Shown: positions 33,501-42,275, counted from the first letter of the stretch. The stretch is 64,000 bases of DNA from Flavobacterium humidisoli (GCF_023272795.1 NZ_CP096829.1:2356001-2420000), one strand, 5' to 3'. Notes: a model not told the origin generated them from the sequence alone. Numbers and translations are program-made.

Positions 33501-34540
33501 TTGAAACTAAAGGTACATTTAGCGCAAGTGTAGGCTACCCGAAGGCAACAGGTTTGATACAATTTACAGGAGATGCTATAGATGAAATGAATAGAACACA
33601 TAGGGGAAAAAAATATACAGGACCTGATTATAAAGATAAATTACTAACGAAATCAGATTTAAAAAATATGACTGAAATTAGACAGTTAAATTTTGTTAAG
33701 TTATATTTTCAGATGCATTTAGAGCGTTATAAAAGAACCATTGATAATGCTGAAGATATGTATATGGCAATTTTTGCTCCAATTGGTGTAGGAAAAGATG
33801 GGAGTGAAGTTCTCTATGATAAGGCGTTAAGTCCTAAAAATTATGGAGAAAATAAAAGTGCAGATGGAGAATATTGGGATGAGAAACAGTATCAAGTAGT
33901 AAAAGGAAAAAAAGATCAGAAAATAACAAAAAACGAATTGACGCCTAGAATTAAGCAATCGATTCACCTTGGTAAAATGTATGCAATAGAAATCGATGAA
34001 ACTAGAAACTTGGACGTTGTTTTAGCAGAAAAAATAATAAAAGAAAAGAAAATTAAATTTAGTTCAATTCATCCATATTTGTCTACAAATGACAGAGCTA
34101 ATGCAGATGATAATATCAAAGATGCTTCTGAAGGTAATAAAGTATATACAAGTGAATATGGACACGCAAGAGGTAAACAAGTTAAACTTTCTGTTGGGGT
34201 ATTGTATGTTCTTCATGAATTAAGCAAAAAATATAAATTTAATGTCCAAGAGCTCGCAGGTGCTTCTCATTCTTCAGGTAGCCAACATTATAAAGGTACT
34301 GCGATAGATATTAATGAAATTGATGGGAAACATGTAGATTCTAAAAACTATGATGAAGAATTTTATGTAGAATTAACGAAAGCTGTTAAAGAAATGGGAG
34401 CTGTAAATGTTTTTCATCCTTATTATTCTGCTACTCGTGCAGATAGAGAAACCACAGAAGAAAGAAGGAAAAACCTCAGAAATGGAGAAAAATTAATTCC
34501 AAAATCGGATCACTGGAATCATATTCATATTCAATTTTAG
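30575..34540 (+). CDS. Large modular protein with lysozyme-like and M15 peptidase domains
   Basis: 1321 residues, no signal peptide. The first ~300 residues are polar, Ser/Thr-rich then helical. Ig-like/PKD-like beta modules follow (for example about 375-440 and 585-685, both with a S-Y/F-I-V-E-A-Y end). At about 940-1110 there is a lysozyme-like domain (LMICMNVETKG with Glu977, then ATGLIQFTGDA). From about 1193 an M15-type peptidase has SxHxxGxAxD at 1236-1245 and HIH at 1316-1318. Two different peptidoglycan-cutting domains in one non-exported protein suggest a particle-delivered effector. Alternatively it is a tape-measure-like protein with lytic ends, since no other tape measure is seen. 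It is followed by a lipoprotein gene. Confidence 0.75.
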   Translation: MSKNTIHNFNLSIQNSAEIQNSEHLTETIIKELAKVSNEMNQQKDIAQLWQEQQDKNASLNVSNFSTEGGATETFAKTKEAAQSVSNTPSVSGKAIGNETNNGSKFIEKASLTTFSAPIAEGFSDTTRGTILGSSASVITTSPILGVENDLNSEFSSQVYSNVSFQEVLSVPQAFHTNSNEPTIEAVKAEIKKKLEEAIKANDIEMIKYWTRIDKALEEEVKLTDFKNELAFAEMYKALKQSQLSSVEIKNFNWELVREKMIAAIDANLLKGKISKVTKIHWDTIKKQLADDKINIANLFERYDELFLLLKEVEGLNALPNTITITTKTKIYPNLSNPYAAIGKEDVYTFLKTINNVDVAGSSVKPGAVKIKNSNETSFIVGESLEFFLDETLLKQEQKENINWIIYKDAKKIGAEFVDKGTSFTYNFDTPGSYIVEAYGLKPGANKKATASKSAFVKLNIIAQEIVITPPANIQNKLARNSVGEQLFKVSLKNPEIKTLNPVKLYYQIAYKNRDKVTTILEEKELDSTGIIKLAMHSFGEYAIKIASKDQYGLIENQIFKVIKNFVESIDILSLADINNDVYLWNETNRDAIFVAQSFKIEPTQQERENVKWLVYEENGKTYVPDGLKLQTENDGSGIQYLYKGETFILPIPKKDGVFIVEAYSNIMEGLKSKSIKKIYVKYPKVTETFWAYGDGNKKQTSGFSGEINHIKARIPDYLNQPVRIKFFLNDSKEVNYYNDTKTNGSGEINKSIKFDATLQKHFGIQKGKTAKIRFELEGIKNGKPYLFKKDSNVYDDAVLNVTTVAKVTDAYFVYDGNRVSPFTQVPYGAKVTGVVKTLNMVGKEAVLKVYKDYRYPKHSIKIIVDSEGTAKIDFTLNKKWQEINFMPGLMDMFYIAMVGVESKLYSENGLNAIVVNNDTNVTTSNSVITDTGLGIIWGAKVSPEFRKKVVQICKELWGEENKLKMANQLMICMNVETKGTFSASVGYPKATGLIQFTGDAIDEMNRTHRGKKYTGPDYKDKLLTKSDLKNMTEIRQLNFVKLYFQMHLERYKRTIDNAEDMYMAIFAPIGVGKDGSEVLYDKALSPKNYGENKSADGEYWDEKQYQVVKGKKDQKITKNELTPRIKQSIHLGKMYAIEIDETRNLDVVLAEKIIKEKKIKFSSIHPYLSTNDRANADDNIKDASEGNKVYTSEYGHARGKQVKLSVGVLYVLHELSKKYKFNVQELAGASHSSGSQHYKGTAIDINEIDGKHVDSKNYDEEFYVELTKAVKEMGAVNVFHPYYSATRADRETTEERRKNLRNGEKLIPKSDHWNHIHIQF

Positions 34541-34565
34541 TATATTCGTTAAAAAATTATAATTA

Positions 34566-35615
34566 ATGAAAAAAATAATTTTACTAATGATCGTACTGTT
34601 TCTTTCTTGTAAAAAGAAAGAAACAGTAGCTGAAAACAAAATAAGTAATAAATTAGAAAAAGGGGAGTATCTTAGTTCTTACAGCAAAAAAGAAAGTTCA
34701 GTTCTACAACAAAAGACAGATACTTTAAATTTGTTTTATTTTGGTAATCAATTAAATAGGGTTGAGGTTAAAGTCTTTAATGAAAGTTTTGGAGGAGATA
34801 CTCCATCGGGGTATTTAAGATACGGATATCATATTGATAAAAATAATTTTTTGGATGCCACTGTTACGATCACCGACACTTTAGAAGTCAATAATGCTTC
34901 TGATTATCCGAGAAAATATGAAGAATATTATAATTTTTATAGAAATACCTACACTTTCAGTTATTTATCTCCAGACGGAAAAAAGCTTGAAAATTATTTC
35001 AAGACCACTGAAGATCCATCTAGGGGATATTTTTCTAGTCTTTTATCACTTGATATTGTGTTAAGCAAAATAAATTTTCCTTCAGAAAAAGCGCCTAAAC
35101 CTTTATATGAAATTAATAAAAATAAAGAAGATTTATACGCGGGTCAAGATTCTTTAAAGGTATATGAAATAAGTAACACAAATAAATTTAAAGTAATTTC
35201 TTCAAGTGTTCCCTTTAATTATTTAAGGGATATTAAAGTAAAAAAAGAGGGAAGCTCTATTAAATATTTTGCAAAAGTTTCTTTAAAAAAAGAAGGTTTA
35301 AAATATATAGACTTAAAAGAAATCGAAAGGATACAAGTTACAAATCCTTATTTGGATGAAGAAAGATATGTTACATCTTCAAATGGATTAGAATTGTATG
35401 ACAACTCACAAGAAAGCGATTCTTTTGGAAAGAAAGAATTTCTAATTGTAAAGATACCTAAGGGAGAACGAGTTGAAATGAAAGGTGAGTCTGATGACTA
35501 TTTTTATATAGATGGTAAAAAAGGCAGTTTGGTTAATGTAATTTATCAAGATAAAGAAGGGGAAACCAAGGAAGGTATTGCATTTAGTGGATACCTTTCG
35601 ATAAATAAGCCTTAA
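34566..35615 (+). CDS. Lipoprotein, candidate immunity protein
   Basis: 349 residues with a lipobox (LFLSC, Cys15), then a Lys-rich start. The body is beta-rich and unfamiliar (SGYLRYGYHIDKNNFLDATVTI). It lies 25 bp behind the large hydrolase and in the same transcript, closed by a terminator at 35702-35738. Periplasmic lipoproteins or exported proteins directly behind peptidoglycan hydrolase effectors often neutralise them. That role is inferred from position only. Confidence 0.65.
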   Translation: MKKIILLMIVLFLSCKKKETVAENKISNKLEKGEYLSSYSKKESSVLQQKTDTLNLFYFGNQLNRVEVKVFNESFGGDTPSGYLRYGYHIDKNNFLDATVTITDTLEVNNASDYPRKYEEYYNFYRNTYTFSYLSPDGKKLENYFKTTEDPSRGYFSSLLSLDIVLSKINFPSEKAPKPLYEINKNKEDLYAGQDSLKVYEISNTNKFKVISSSVPFNYLRDIKVKKEGSSIKYFAKVSLKKEGLKYIDLKEIERIQVTNPYLDEERYVTSSNGLELYDNSQESDSFGKKEFLIVKIPKGERVEMKGESDDYFYIDGKKGSLVNVIYQDKEGETKEGIAFSGYLSINKP

Positions 35616-35701
35616 TGAAATAAAAAAATTATGAGTAGATTTTTAATCTTCAACCAGTATCTGCATTAAACGCATTTTAAAAGTAATTAAATTTCAAACT
35701 A

Positions 35702-35738
35702 AAAAAAGCCTGTAAAAATTAAGTTTACAGGTTTTTTT
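35702..35738 (+). terminator. Terminator, right end of the tailocin island
   Basis: Stem AGCCTGTAAA / TTTACAGGTT with an 8-nt loop and eight T, about 90 bp behind the lipoprotein gene. It forms the right boundary of the island. Confidence 0.85.
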
Positions 35739-35837
35739 TGTGGAGACGAACTGAGATATAAACAAGTAGCCAAAGCTCTCAACACAATTTTTTATGAGGC
35801 AAAAAATAATGTTTTTATGTAAAGAAGTAATGCGTTA

Positions 35838-36761
35838 TCATTCAATAAGCCTAAGATCATATCGTTCCTCAAAAAAAGTCTTCCCCCATTCCTGAACTTC
35901 TTCCGATTTCGTTTGCTCGAATCCTATCGTTTTATACATTTGAAGCGCTTTGTCTTGCAGATTTGTGGTAAGCAGAAAAACATTTTTAAATGTTTTCTTT
36001 TTGCAAAAATCTATAGCATCAGTCAATAATCTTTTACCAATTCCGAGACCTCTAAAAGCGGGATCTAGAAGGAACCATCTCAATTGCGCTTCTTCGTTAG
36101 GATGATGTACAATCGCAACACAGCCTATAATTTTATTATTGTATTCTGCCATCCAGATCCGGTCGTTTTCGGGAGAATATTTTTCTAAGAAATCGTAAAA
36201 AGTCTTGATGACATACTTTTCAAAATCGGTCGAAAAATTATATTCTTTGCCATAAATTGTGCCATGTAGATGAATAATATAGCCAACATCTCCAGGCGTG
36301 ATTTCGTGGCGATATGTAATATCTTCTCGAGCTATTTTGTTTTCTGTCAGCAGGCTTCTAACCGTATTCATTGAATCAACCAAAATTTCTTTTTCTGAAG
36401 AATTCAGATTTTCAATTTTGCCTTCAATCTTGTTTTCAGATTTGGTGTTTAAAATACTTAATAATTCGTTACCAGAATGGGTCAGTTTAATATTGAAAGC
36501 GCGTTTGTCTTCTGCTGAAGCAACTCTTTCGATTAAATTTTCTTTTAAAAAACGTTTTAAAATTCGGCTTAAATATCCTTTGTCCAGATTTAAAATTTCA
36601 GTGATTTTCTGGGCCGTTATCGTTTTGCTTTCACTGATTTCATAAAGGATTCGTATTTCAGTCAAAGAATATTCGCTGTCTAAATAATGCTGACTTAAAA
36701 TATCTAAATGCGCTGTATAAAATCTATTGAAACTTCTAATTTTTGAAGTCGTAGTAGTCAT
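35838..36761 (-). CDS. MarR-type regulator fused to a GNAT acetyltransferase
   Basis: 307 residues from MTTTTSKIRSFNRFYTAHLDILSQHYLDSEYSLTEIRILYEI. The first ~150 residues are a MarR winged helix (ITAQKITEILNLDKGYLSRI, then LKRFLKENLIERVASAEDKR). The second half is a GNAT fold with motif A (LLDPAFRGLGIGKRLLTDAIDFC) and the end MYKTIGFEQTK. This fusion is a known family. The GNAT part may sense or modify a small molecule controlling DNA binding. I chose this ATG since 19 upstream in-frame codons lack MarR similarity. Its target is unknown. Confidence 0.85.
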   Translation of the reverse strand: MTTTTSKIRSFNRFYTAHLDILSQHYLDSEYSLTEIRILYEISESKTITAQKITEILNLDKGYLSRILKRFLKENLIERVASAEDKRAFNIKLTHSGNELLSILNTKSENKIEGKIENLNSSEKEILVDSMNTVRSLLTENKIAREDITYRHEITPGDVGYIIHLHGTIYGKEYNFSTDFEKYVIKTFYDFLEKYSPENDRIWMAEYNNKIIGCVAIVHHPNEEAQLRWFLLDPAFRGLGIGKRLLTDAIDFCKKKTFKNVFLLTTNLQDKALQMYKTIGFEQTKSEEVQEWGKTFFEERYDLRLIE

Positions 36762-37232
36762 GATTAAAAAAAATGTATTGTTGAAGTACAAATATATAAA
36801 ATTAGTTGCTTTTGTCAACTGTTTTTTATTTTTTTTGATTTTTGAAAAGAATTTTCAATAGAATAAAAATCATTTTAAGACCTCCCTATTAATTATTTGT
36901 TAAGCGCTTTTTCGCTTCAATTCTGCTTTTTATAAGAGAAAGACTGTTATCTCAGACAAAGTCTATGACTTTTTGTTCCAAATGCTGTAAAGCTTTATTT
37001 CGCAGCTAATTTTCGACTTCAAATGTTAATAATATGTTTCGTTTAAGAGCGGTTTTATTAATGTAAACGTAACCTAATCAACCTACCCCTAGTTTTAATT
37101 TTGGAGACATATAAGAAGAACCCAATACTTTGTATATGCCAATTTTTAAACAGCAGGATCATTATCAAAACGAAATCAGAAAAAGTGTTTTGGCTCACGC
37201 TTTTCATTTGATTAATCATAAAATAATGAATC
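36762..37232. other. Intergenic region before the ECF sigma gene
   Basis: About 470 bp. No gene is seen. It holds the presumed promoter of the sigma gene (37068-37111) and T-rich sequence. The minus-strand frame at 37058-37285 overlaps the sigma start and shows no family. Confidence 0.5.
37068..37111 (+). promoter_or_regulatory. Shared promoter-like element, copy 1 (before sigma gene)
   Basis: CGTAACCT-N6-CCTACC followed 24 bp on by GAGACATA. The same arrangement occurs at 37834-37877 before fecR. Two copies in front of a sigma gene and its anti-sigma gene suggest the promoter recognised by this or a related ECF sigma factor. Confidence 0.5.
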
Positions 37233-37789
37233 ATGTATAAGAAGTTTACAGACGAAGAACTTGTCGAATTATTAAAATCGGGCAAGGATAAAGCTTTTGA
37301 TGAACTTTATTTTAGATATCGAGATCTATTAGTTCGATTCGTATATCTCCGAATGAAATCGATTGCCATTTCAGAAGAAATTGTGCAGGAAGTTTTACCT
37401 CTATTTGGGAAAGACGCAAAACAATTGTGATCCAGAAAAGTTTTGCGGCTTACATCTACACTTCGGTTCGCTACATGACTTTAGATTACATCAAATCGCA
37501 TGAGGTTACCGATCAATACATTCAGGAAGTTTTAGATAAAAATACCGTTTCGCAAACTAGTTATAATGCTATTGAAGACTCTATTTATTATGACGAGTTA
37601 AAAAAAGCGGTTGATGAGGCGGCATCGTTACTTCCAAAAAAATCAAAAGAGGTTTTTATTCTTAGCCGTGTAAAACATTACACCAATAAAGAAATCGCCG
37701 AAGAATTGAATGTTTCGATCGAAACCGTGAAATACCATATTACGTATGCGCTGAAATTCATGCGCACTTATTTGGGCGAATTCAATTAA
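37233..37789 (+). pseudogene. ECF (FecI-like) sigma factor, single-base frameshift
   Basis: The first frame (37233-37430) gives MYKKFTDEELVELLKSGKDK and the region 2 segment AFDELYFRYRDLLVRFVYLR, then ISEEIVQEVL, and runs off into a stop. The frame one base over continues it exactly as expected: TSIWERRKTIVIQKSFAAYI, then region 4 (LPKKSKEVFILSRVKHYTNK and EIAEELNVSIETVKYHITYA). Near 37393-37396 four T follow GAAG where five would restore one ~185-residue protein. It may be a real inactivation, slippage in a homopolymer, or a sequence error. FecR and SusC/D downstream are intact. Confidence 0.85.
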
Positions 37790-37833
37790 AGGTAAACTTC
37801 AGATTAAGAACTCAGCTTTTTTCTTAACAGAAG

Positions 37834-37877
37834 CGTAACCTTTTGCGCCTACCTAAAATTACAATTTCCAAGACATA
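37834..37877 (+). promoter_or_regulatory. Shared promoter-like element, copy 2 (before fecR)
   Basis: CGTAACCT-N6-CCTACC followed 24 bp on by AAGACATA, matching copy 1 at 37068-37111. The fecR start lies 26 bp further. Confidence 0.5.
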
Positions 37878-37902
37878 CTATTAAAGACATAAAGAAATTA
37901 TA

Positions 37903-38823
37903 ATGCCTGAAAATTCAAATAACGAAATCAAAAATTTTTTAGAAGGAAAGTATTCTCCGAAAGGACAAGAAATGTGGAATAAATGGTACGATCGTACAGA
38001 TGATTTTTTTGATAATATGGAAATGGTTCAGTCAGACCGTTCCAAACTTAAAAAGGAATTAAGAAAAATAAAGAATGCTAATAACGTTATTTCTCTTCCA
38101 TACAAAAACTGGGCTATTGCGGCTTCTTTGGTTTTCTTGATTGGATTATCGGTGTTTTTTTATCAAACATCAAATGCAGTTGAAAGCAAACAATTTGCAG
38201 TAAAATTAGGAGAGCATGCTAAAATAAAATTAAGTGATGGAACACAAATCTGGTTAAATGCAGGAAGCGTACTTAAATATCCAAAAGAGTTTAAAGGAGA
38301 TACTAGAGAAGTGTATTTAAGTGGCGAAGCTTTCTTTGAGGTAGCCAAAGACAAAAAACATCCGTTTATCATTCATACCAATAAAATGGATACCAAAGTT
38401 CTCGGAACCAGTTTTAATGTTCAAGCGTATCCAGATCAAACTACACAAGAGGTTTCGGTTGCTACAGGAAGAGTAAATGTAAAATCGACTGTTACAGAAG
38501 AAAATGTGTATGTAACTCCAGGACAGAAAGTGGTTTTTAAATCTCAAGATAATAAGCTCCAGGCTTTTAAAGATGTTCCGGTAAATGCCATTTCGCTGTG
38601 GCGAAAAAATATTATGGTTTTTGAAGAAACGCCTTTGTCAGAAGTTGTGGCCACAATTAATCGCAATTACAATGTTTCAATTGAAGTCAAAAATAAAAAC
38701 TTAAACGCTTTAAAGATTAGCGCTTATTTTAAAGAACTGCCTGCCGATCAGGTAATTGGATTGGTGTGCAATATCATCAATGCCCAATACAAAATGGACT
38801 CAGGGGTTTACAAAATCGAGTAA
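37903..38823 (+). CDS. FecR-family anti-sigma factor
   Basis: 306 residues. A short cytoplasmic N-terminus (FLEGKYSPKGQEMWNKWYDR), one membrane segment (WAIAASLVFLIGLSVFFYQ), then a periplasmic FecR domain (AVKLGEHAKIKLSDGTQIWL, SGEAFFEVAKDKKHPFIIHT, VLGTSFNVQAY, VATGRVNV) and a C-terminal STN-like part (LSEVVATINRNYNVSIEVKN). The family receives a signal from the STN domain of its outer membrane transporter, here the SusC-like protein behind it, and then releases the sigma factor. With the sigma gene frameshifted, this link may be broken. Confidence 0.9.
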   Translation: MPENSNNEIKNFLEGKYSPKGQEMWNKWYDRTDDFFDNMEMVQSDRSKLKKELRKIKNANNVISLPYKNWAIAASLVFLIGLSVFFYQTSNAVESKQFAVKLGEHAKIKLSDGTQIWLNAGSVLKYPKEFKGDTREVYLSGEAFFEVAKDKKHPFIIHTNKMDTKVLGTSFNVQAYPDQTTQEVSVATGRVNVKSTVTEENVYVTPGQKVVFKSQDNKLQAFKDVPVNAISLWRKNIMVFEETPLSEVVATINRNYNVSIEVKNKNLNALKISAYFKELPADQVIGLVCNIINAQYKMDSGVYKIE

Positions 38824-38894
38824 TTCTTTAAACAATAAAAATAAAACTACGTAGCAAACTAATAAACAAAACAATTACACTAAATCTAAAAACT

Positions 38895-41800
38895 ATGAAT
38901 GAAAAACAAATGCGGTATGCCGCAAAATGTCAGAGCATAAGGACAATAGGAACAAAATTATTCCTGTTTATGACTTTGTTTTTTGCTGCACTAACAGTAA
39001 AAGCCGGGAATGTTGACATTAACAAAAGAGTGACTTTAAAAGTTGACAATGAAAGTATAAAAAATATATTTCAAAAAATTGAAAATCAGGTTGATGTGCA
39101 TTTTATGTACGAAAGCAGCCAAGTAAATGCCAATCAGAAATTAAGTTTAAAACTGAACAATGTAACGCTAGAACAAGCGTTGGATAAAATTTGCGGTAAT
39201 GTGCTTCGATATGAGATTGTTAGCAATAATGTGGTAATCAAGAAAAATCAGAAGGTTACTTCGGCAGATCAAAATAAAATTATTATTTCAGGAACTGTTT
39301 TAGCAGGAGACGATAATATGCCTTTGCCTGGTGTTGGAATTAAAGATAAAGGTTCGGATGCTGCAACAGCGACAGATTTTGACGGAACATTCAAATTGGA
39401 AGTAAACGCTTCTGAAGCAACGCTTATTTTTTCTTACGTCGGATATGTAACGCAAGAGGTAAAAGTTACTGGCACGCAAACCATTAATGTAAAATTGGCT
39501 GCCGATGTAAAACAGCTTCAAGAAGTTGTGGTAATGGGGTATGGAAGCGTGAAAAAAAATGAAGTTTTAGGAGCTGTTGGTTCTGTTTCTATGAAAGAAA
39601 CTTCAAGCAGAACCTACAACAACGCCGCCGAATTGTTGCAAGGAACAGTTGCCGGAGTTACCGTAATCAATGATGGTGGAGATCCTACTGCTTCGCCAAC
39701 AATCAATATTCGTGGTATTGGATCTTTGAATGCTGAAACACCTCTAATTGTTTTGGACGGAATTATTTACAGCGGATCTTTAAATACCATAAATCCAAAT
39801 GATATTGCATCGATAAATGTTTTAAAAGATGCGGCTTCTGCAGCAATTTACGGTGCAAGAGCTTCGGGTGGGGTAATTTTAATTACTTCTAAAAAAGGAG
39901 TTTCAGATAAAATTAATGTAAATGTAAACTATCAGGGAGGTTTTCAGAATGTAGCCAAAAAATTAGAGGTTTTAAACGCTGCAGAATATGCTGATGCTAT
40001 GAATCTCGCAAGAGATAATGCAGGTTTGCCTAGAATTCCTGCTTTCGACCCTGCATTTGAACCAACTGCAAGAACAACAAAAACAAACTGGATGGATGAA
40101 ATTTTCCGTACAGGAGAAATTCAAGATCTGTCTCTTTCGGTAAACGGAAAAACAGAAAAGTCTAATTTCTTTCTTTCTGGAAGTTATAGAAAAAACGAAG
40201 GTATTTTGTTAAATACTTATGGCGAGCGTTATACAGTAAGAGCAAATTCTTCTTTCAAATTGGCTGATAATTTTACAATTGGAGAAAATATTTCGTACTC
40301 CTTAACTGATGGTCAGACTGCTAATACGTCAAGTTCGTATACAGGAGCAATTCAAGCAGCAATTTTGTATCCGCCAAACGCAACGATTTACAGAGAAGAC
40401 GGTTCAGGTCAATTTGGTGGTGTTCCAGAAAAATATATTGGTTCTTACGGAGACGTTATCAATCCGGTAGCGTATTTGAAAAGATTAGACAATAAAAATC
40501 CAATTTCTACCATTTTGATCAATCCGTATGCAGAATGGGAAATTGTTCCAGGGTTAAAAGTAAAATCTAACTGGGGTTACACCAGAATTCAGGATAATGC
40601 AACAGATTTTACGGTAAAAGTTACTGAGCCAGGAAAAATATTCGATTTCAACAGATTGACTCTGAAAAATATAACCACGACAGATTTATTGAGCGAACAG
40701 ACTATTTCTTATGAGAAATCATTTGGAAAACACAATTTGAAAGCTCTGGCTGGATATACGTATCAAGAGACTAAAAGAGATTTTTATACGGTTGAAGGAA
40801 CTGGTTTTGATAACGAAGATCCATCACAGCGTTATTTATTGAATGCAAAATTGATTCAGCAGACGGCAGCAGGAAGATCAGATGAAATTATTTCTTCTTA
40901 TGTGGGAAGAATCAATTACGATTTCAATCAGAAATATTTAATCTCGGGAATTGTTCGCCGCGACGGAACTTCAAAACTATTAGAAAATAACCGCTGGAAA
41001 GTTTATCCTTCTGTTTCTGCGGGTTGGTTAATTTCTGAAGAAAATTTCATGAAAGGTATTGAGCCAATCATCAGTAATTTAAAACTACGCGCAAGCTGGG
41101 GACAAATTGGAAACTTAGGAAACCTTGGGCCATATCAATTTAGTGTGCCTTTGGTTCAATCTCAAGCTTTAATTGGAGCTGTACCATCAATCAATTACGG
41201 TTATGCTGAAAGCGAATTATCAAATCCGAATTTGAAATGGGAAAGCTCTGAGCAGACTAATATTGGTTTAGATTTTACCATGCTAAATAATAGTTTAGTA
41301 GGATCTGTTGATGCTTATGTGAAAAAAAATAAAGACATGTTGGTTCGTGACCAATTGCCAGGTGTTTCTGGAACGCCACAAGGAAGAATAGTTAACTCGG
41401 GAGATGTTGAAAACAAAGGAATCGAGGTGAGTTTAACCTATCAAAAAACTCGTGGAGAATTTAAATTTGATGTAACAGCAAATGCTGGATTCTTAAGCAA
41501 TAGAATTGTTTCTATTAAAGACGATTTGACTTCGTTAGAACCTTTAAATTTAAGTAGAGTTCGTAGTTTGCCATTGGCGAATATTTACCAAGTCGGAAGC
41601 CCAGTTGGAGCTTTCTATGGGTATGCGACGGATGGATTATTCCAAAGCAATGATGAGGTGAAAGCTTTCGTAAATAAAGATGGCGTAATGTATCAACCAA
41701 ATGCAGTTGCTGGGGATATTAAATTTAAAGATGAAAATGGAGATGGTGTAATCAACAATAGCGATAGAGTAGTTTTAGGAAGTCCTTTTCCAAAAACAAC

Positions 41801-42275
41801 GTATAGTTTAAATGCCAATTTCAGATATAAAGGATTCGATATGAATGTCTTTTTCAGCGGAGCTGCAGGAAATAGTGTTTTCAATGCGGTAAAACATACC
41901 GGTTTAAATGCTTCTTTCCCAGGTTACAACTTATTGGCAGAATCAAAAGAGGCTTGGTCACCAACAAATACCAATACCAATGTTCCGGTTCTATCTTCAA
42001 CAGACAACAACAATAACTTCGGACGTATTTCTGATTTATACATTGAAGATGCTTCTTTCTTAAGACTGAAAAACGTTTCGATTGGTTATACGATTAAAGA
42101 AAGCTGGCTGAACGGAAAAGCAAAATTGAGATTCTTTATTTCTGGACAAAACTTATTTACAATCACGAAATATTCTGGAATGGATCCTGAAGTTGGGCTT
42201 AAAAACTTCGGAATGGATTTAGGACGTTATCCGCTTTCTCGTATTTACATGACAGGTGTTAACGCAACTTTTTAA
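38895..42275 (+). CDS. SusC/RagA TonB-dependent transporter with STN domain
   Basis: 1126 residues. Signal sequence, then STN domain (about 40-115: VTLKVDNESIKNIFQKIENQ), carboxypeptidase-like domain (ISGTVLAGDDNMPLPGVGIK), plug (VVVMGYGSVKKNEVLGAVGS, DPTASPTINIRGIGSLN, VLDGIIYSG) and a large beta-barrel ending in VNATF. The STN domain marks it as a sensor that works with FecR. With the SusD at 42295 it imports an oligomeric nutrient. The substrate is not evident, but the neighbouring phosphodiesterase-phosphatase fusion hints at a phosphate-bearing compound. Confidence 0.93.
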   Translation: MNEKQMRYAAKCQSIRTIGTKLFLFMTLFFAALTVKAGNVDINKRVTLKVDNESIKNIFQKIENQVDVHFMYESSQVNANQKLSLKLNNVTLEQALDKICGNVLRYEIVSNNVVIKKNQKVTSADQNKIIISGTVLAGDDNMPLPGVGIKDKGSDAATATDFDGTFKLEVNASEATLIFSYVGYVTQEVKVTGTQTINVKLAADVKQLQEVVVMGYGSVKKNEVLGAVGSVSMKETSSRTYNNAAELLQGTVAGVTVINDGGDPTASPTINIRGIGSLNAETPLIVLDGIIYSGSLNTINPNDIASINVLKDAASAAIYGARASGGVILITSKKGVSDKINVNVNYQGGFQNVAKKLEVLNAAEYADAMNLARDNAGLPRIPAFDPAFEPTARTTKTNWMDEIFRTGEIQDLSLSVNGKTEKSNFFLSGSYRKNEGILLNTYGERYTVRANSSFKLADNFTIGENISYSLTDGQTANTSSSYTGAIQAAILYPPNATIYREDGSGQFGGVPEKYIGSYGDVINPVAYLKRLDNKNPISTILINPYAEWEIVPGLKVKSNWGYTRIQDNATDFTVKVTEPGKIFDFNRLTLKNITTTDLLSEQTISYEKSFGKHNLKALAGYTYQETKRDFYTVEGTGFDNEDPSQRYLLNAKLIQQTAAGRSDEIISSYVGRINYDFNQKYLISGIVRRDGTSKLLENNRWKVYPSVSAGWLISEENFMKGIEPIISNLKLRASWGQIGNLGNLGPYQFSVPLVQSQALIGAVPSINYGYAESELSNPNLKWESSEQTNIGLDFTMLNNSLVGSVDAYVKKNKDMLVRDQLPGVSGTPQGRIVNSGDVENKGIEVSLTYQKTRGEFKFDVTANAGFLSNRIVSIKDDLTSLEPLNLSRVRSLPLANIYQVGSPVGAFYGYATDGLFQSNDEVKAFVNKDGVMYQPNAVAGDIKFKDENGDGVINNSDRVVLGSPFPKTTYSLNANFRYKGFDMNVFFSGAAGNSVFNAVKHTGLNASFPGYNLLAESKEAWSPTNTNTNVPVLSSTDNNNNFGRISDLYIEDASFLRLKNVSIGYTIKESWLNGKAKLRFFISGQNLFTITKYSGMDPEVGLKNFGMDLGRYPLSRIYMTGVNATF

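Noticed and set aside
5409..35615. An eCIS/Afp- or T6SS-type injection system
   Set aside because: No AAA+ ATPase, no multiple sheath/tube paralogues and no TssB/C-, TssJLM- or ClpV-like proteins; lysis genes and an S24 repressor fit a tailocin better.
37058..37285. A minus-strand reading frame before the sigma gene
   Set aside because: It overlaps the sigma gene start and its promoter-like element; no recognisable protein.
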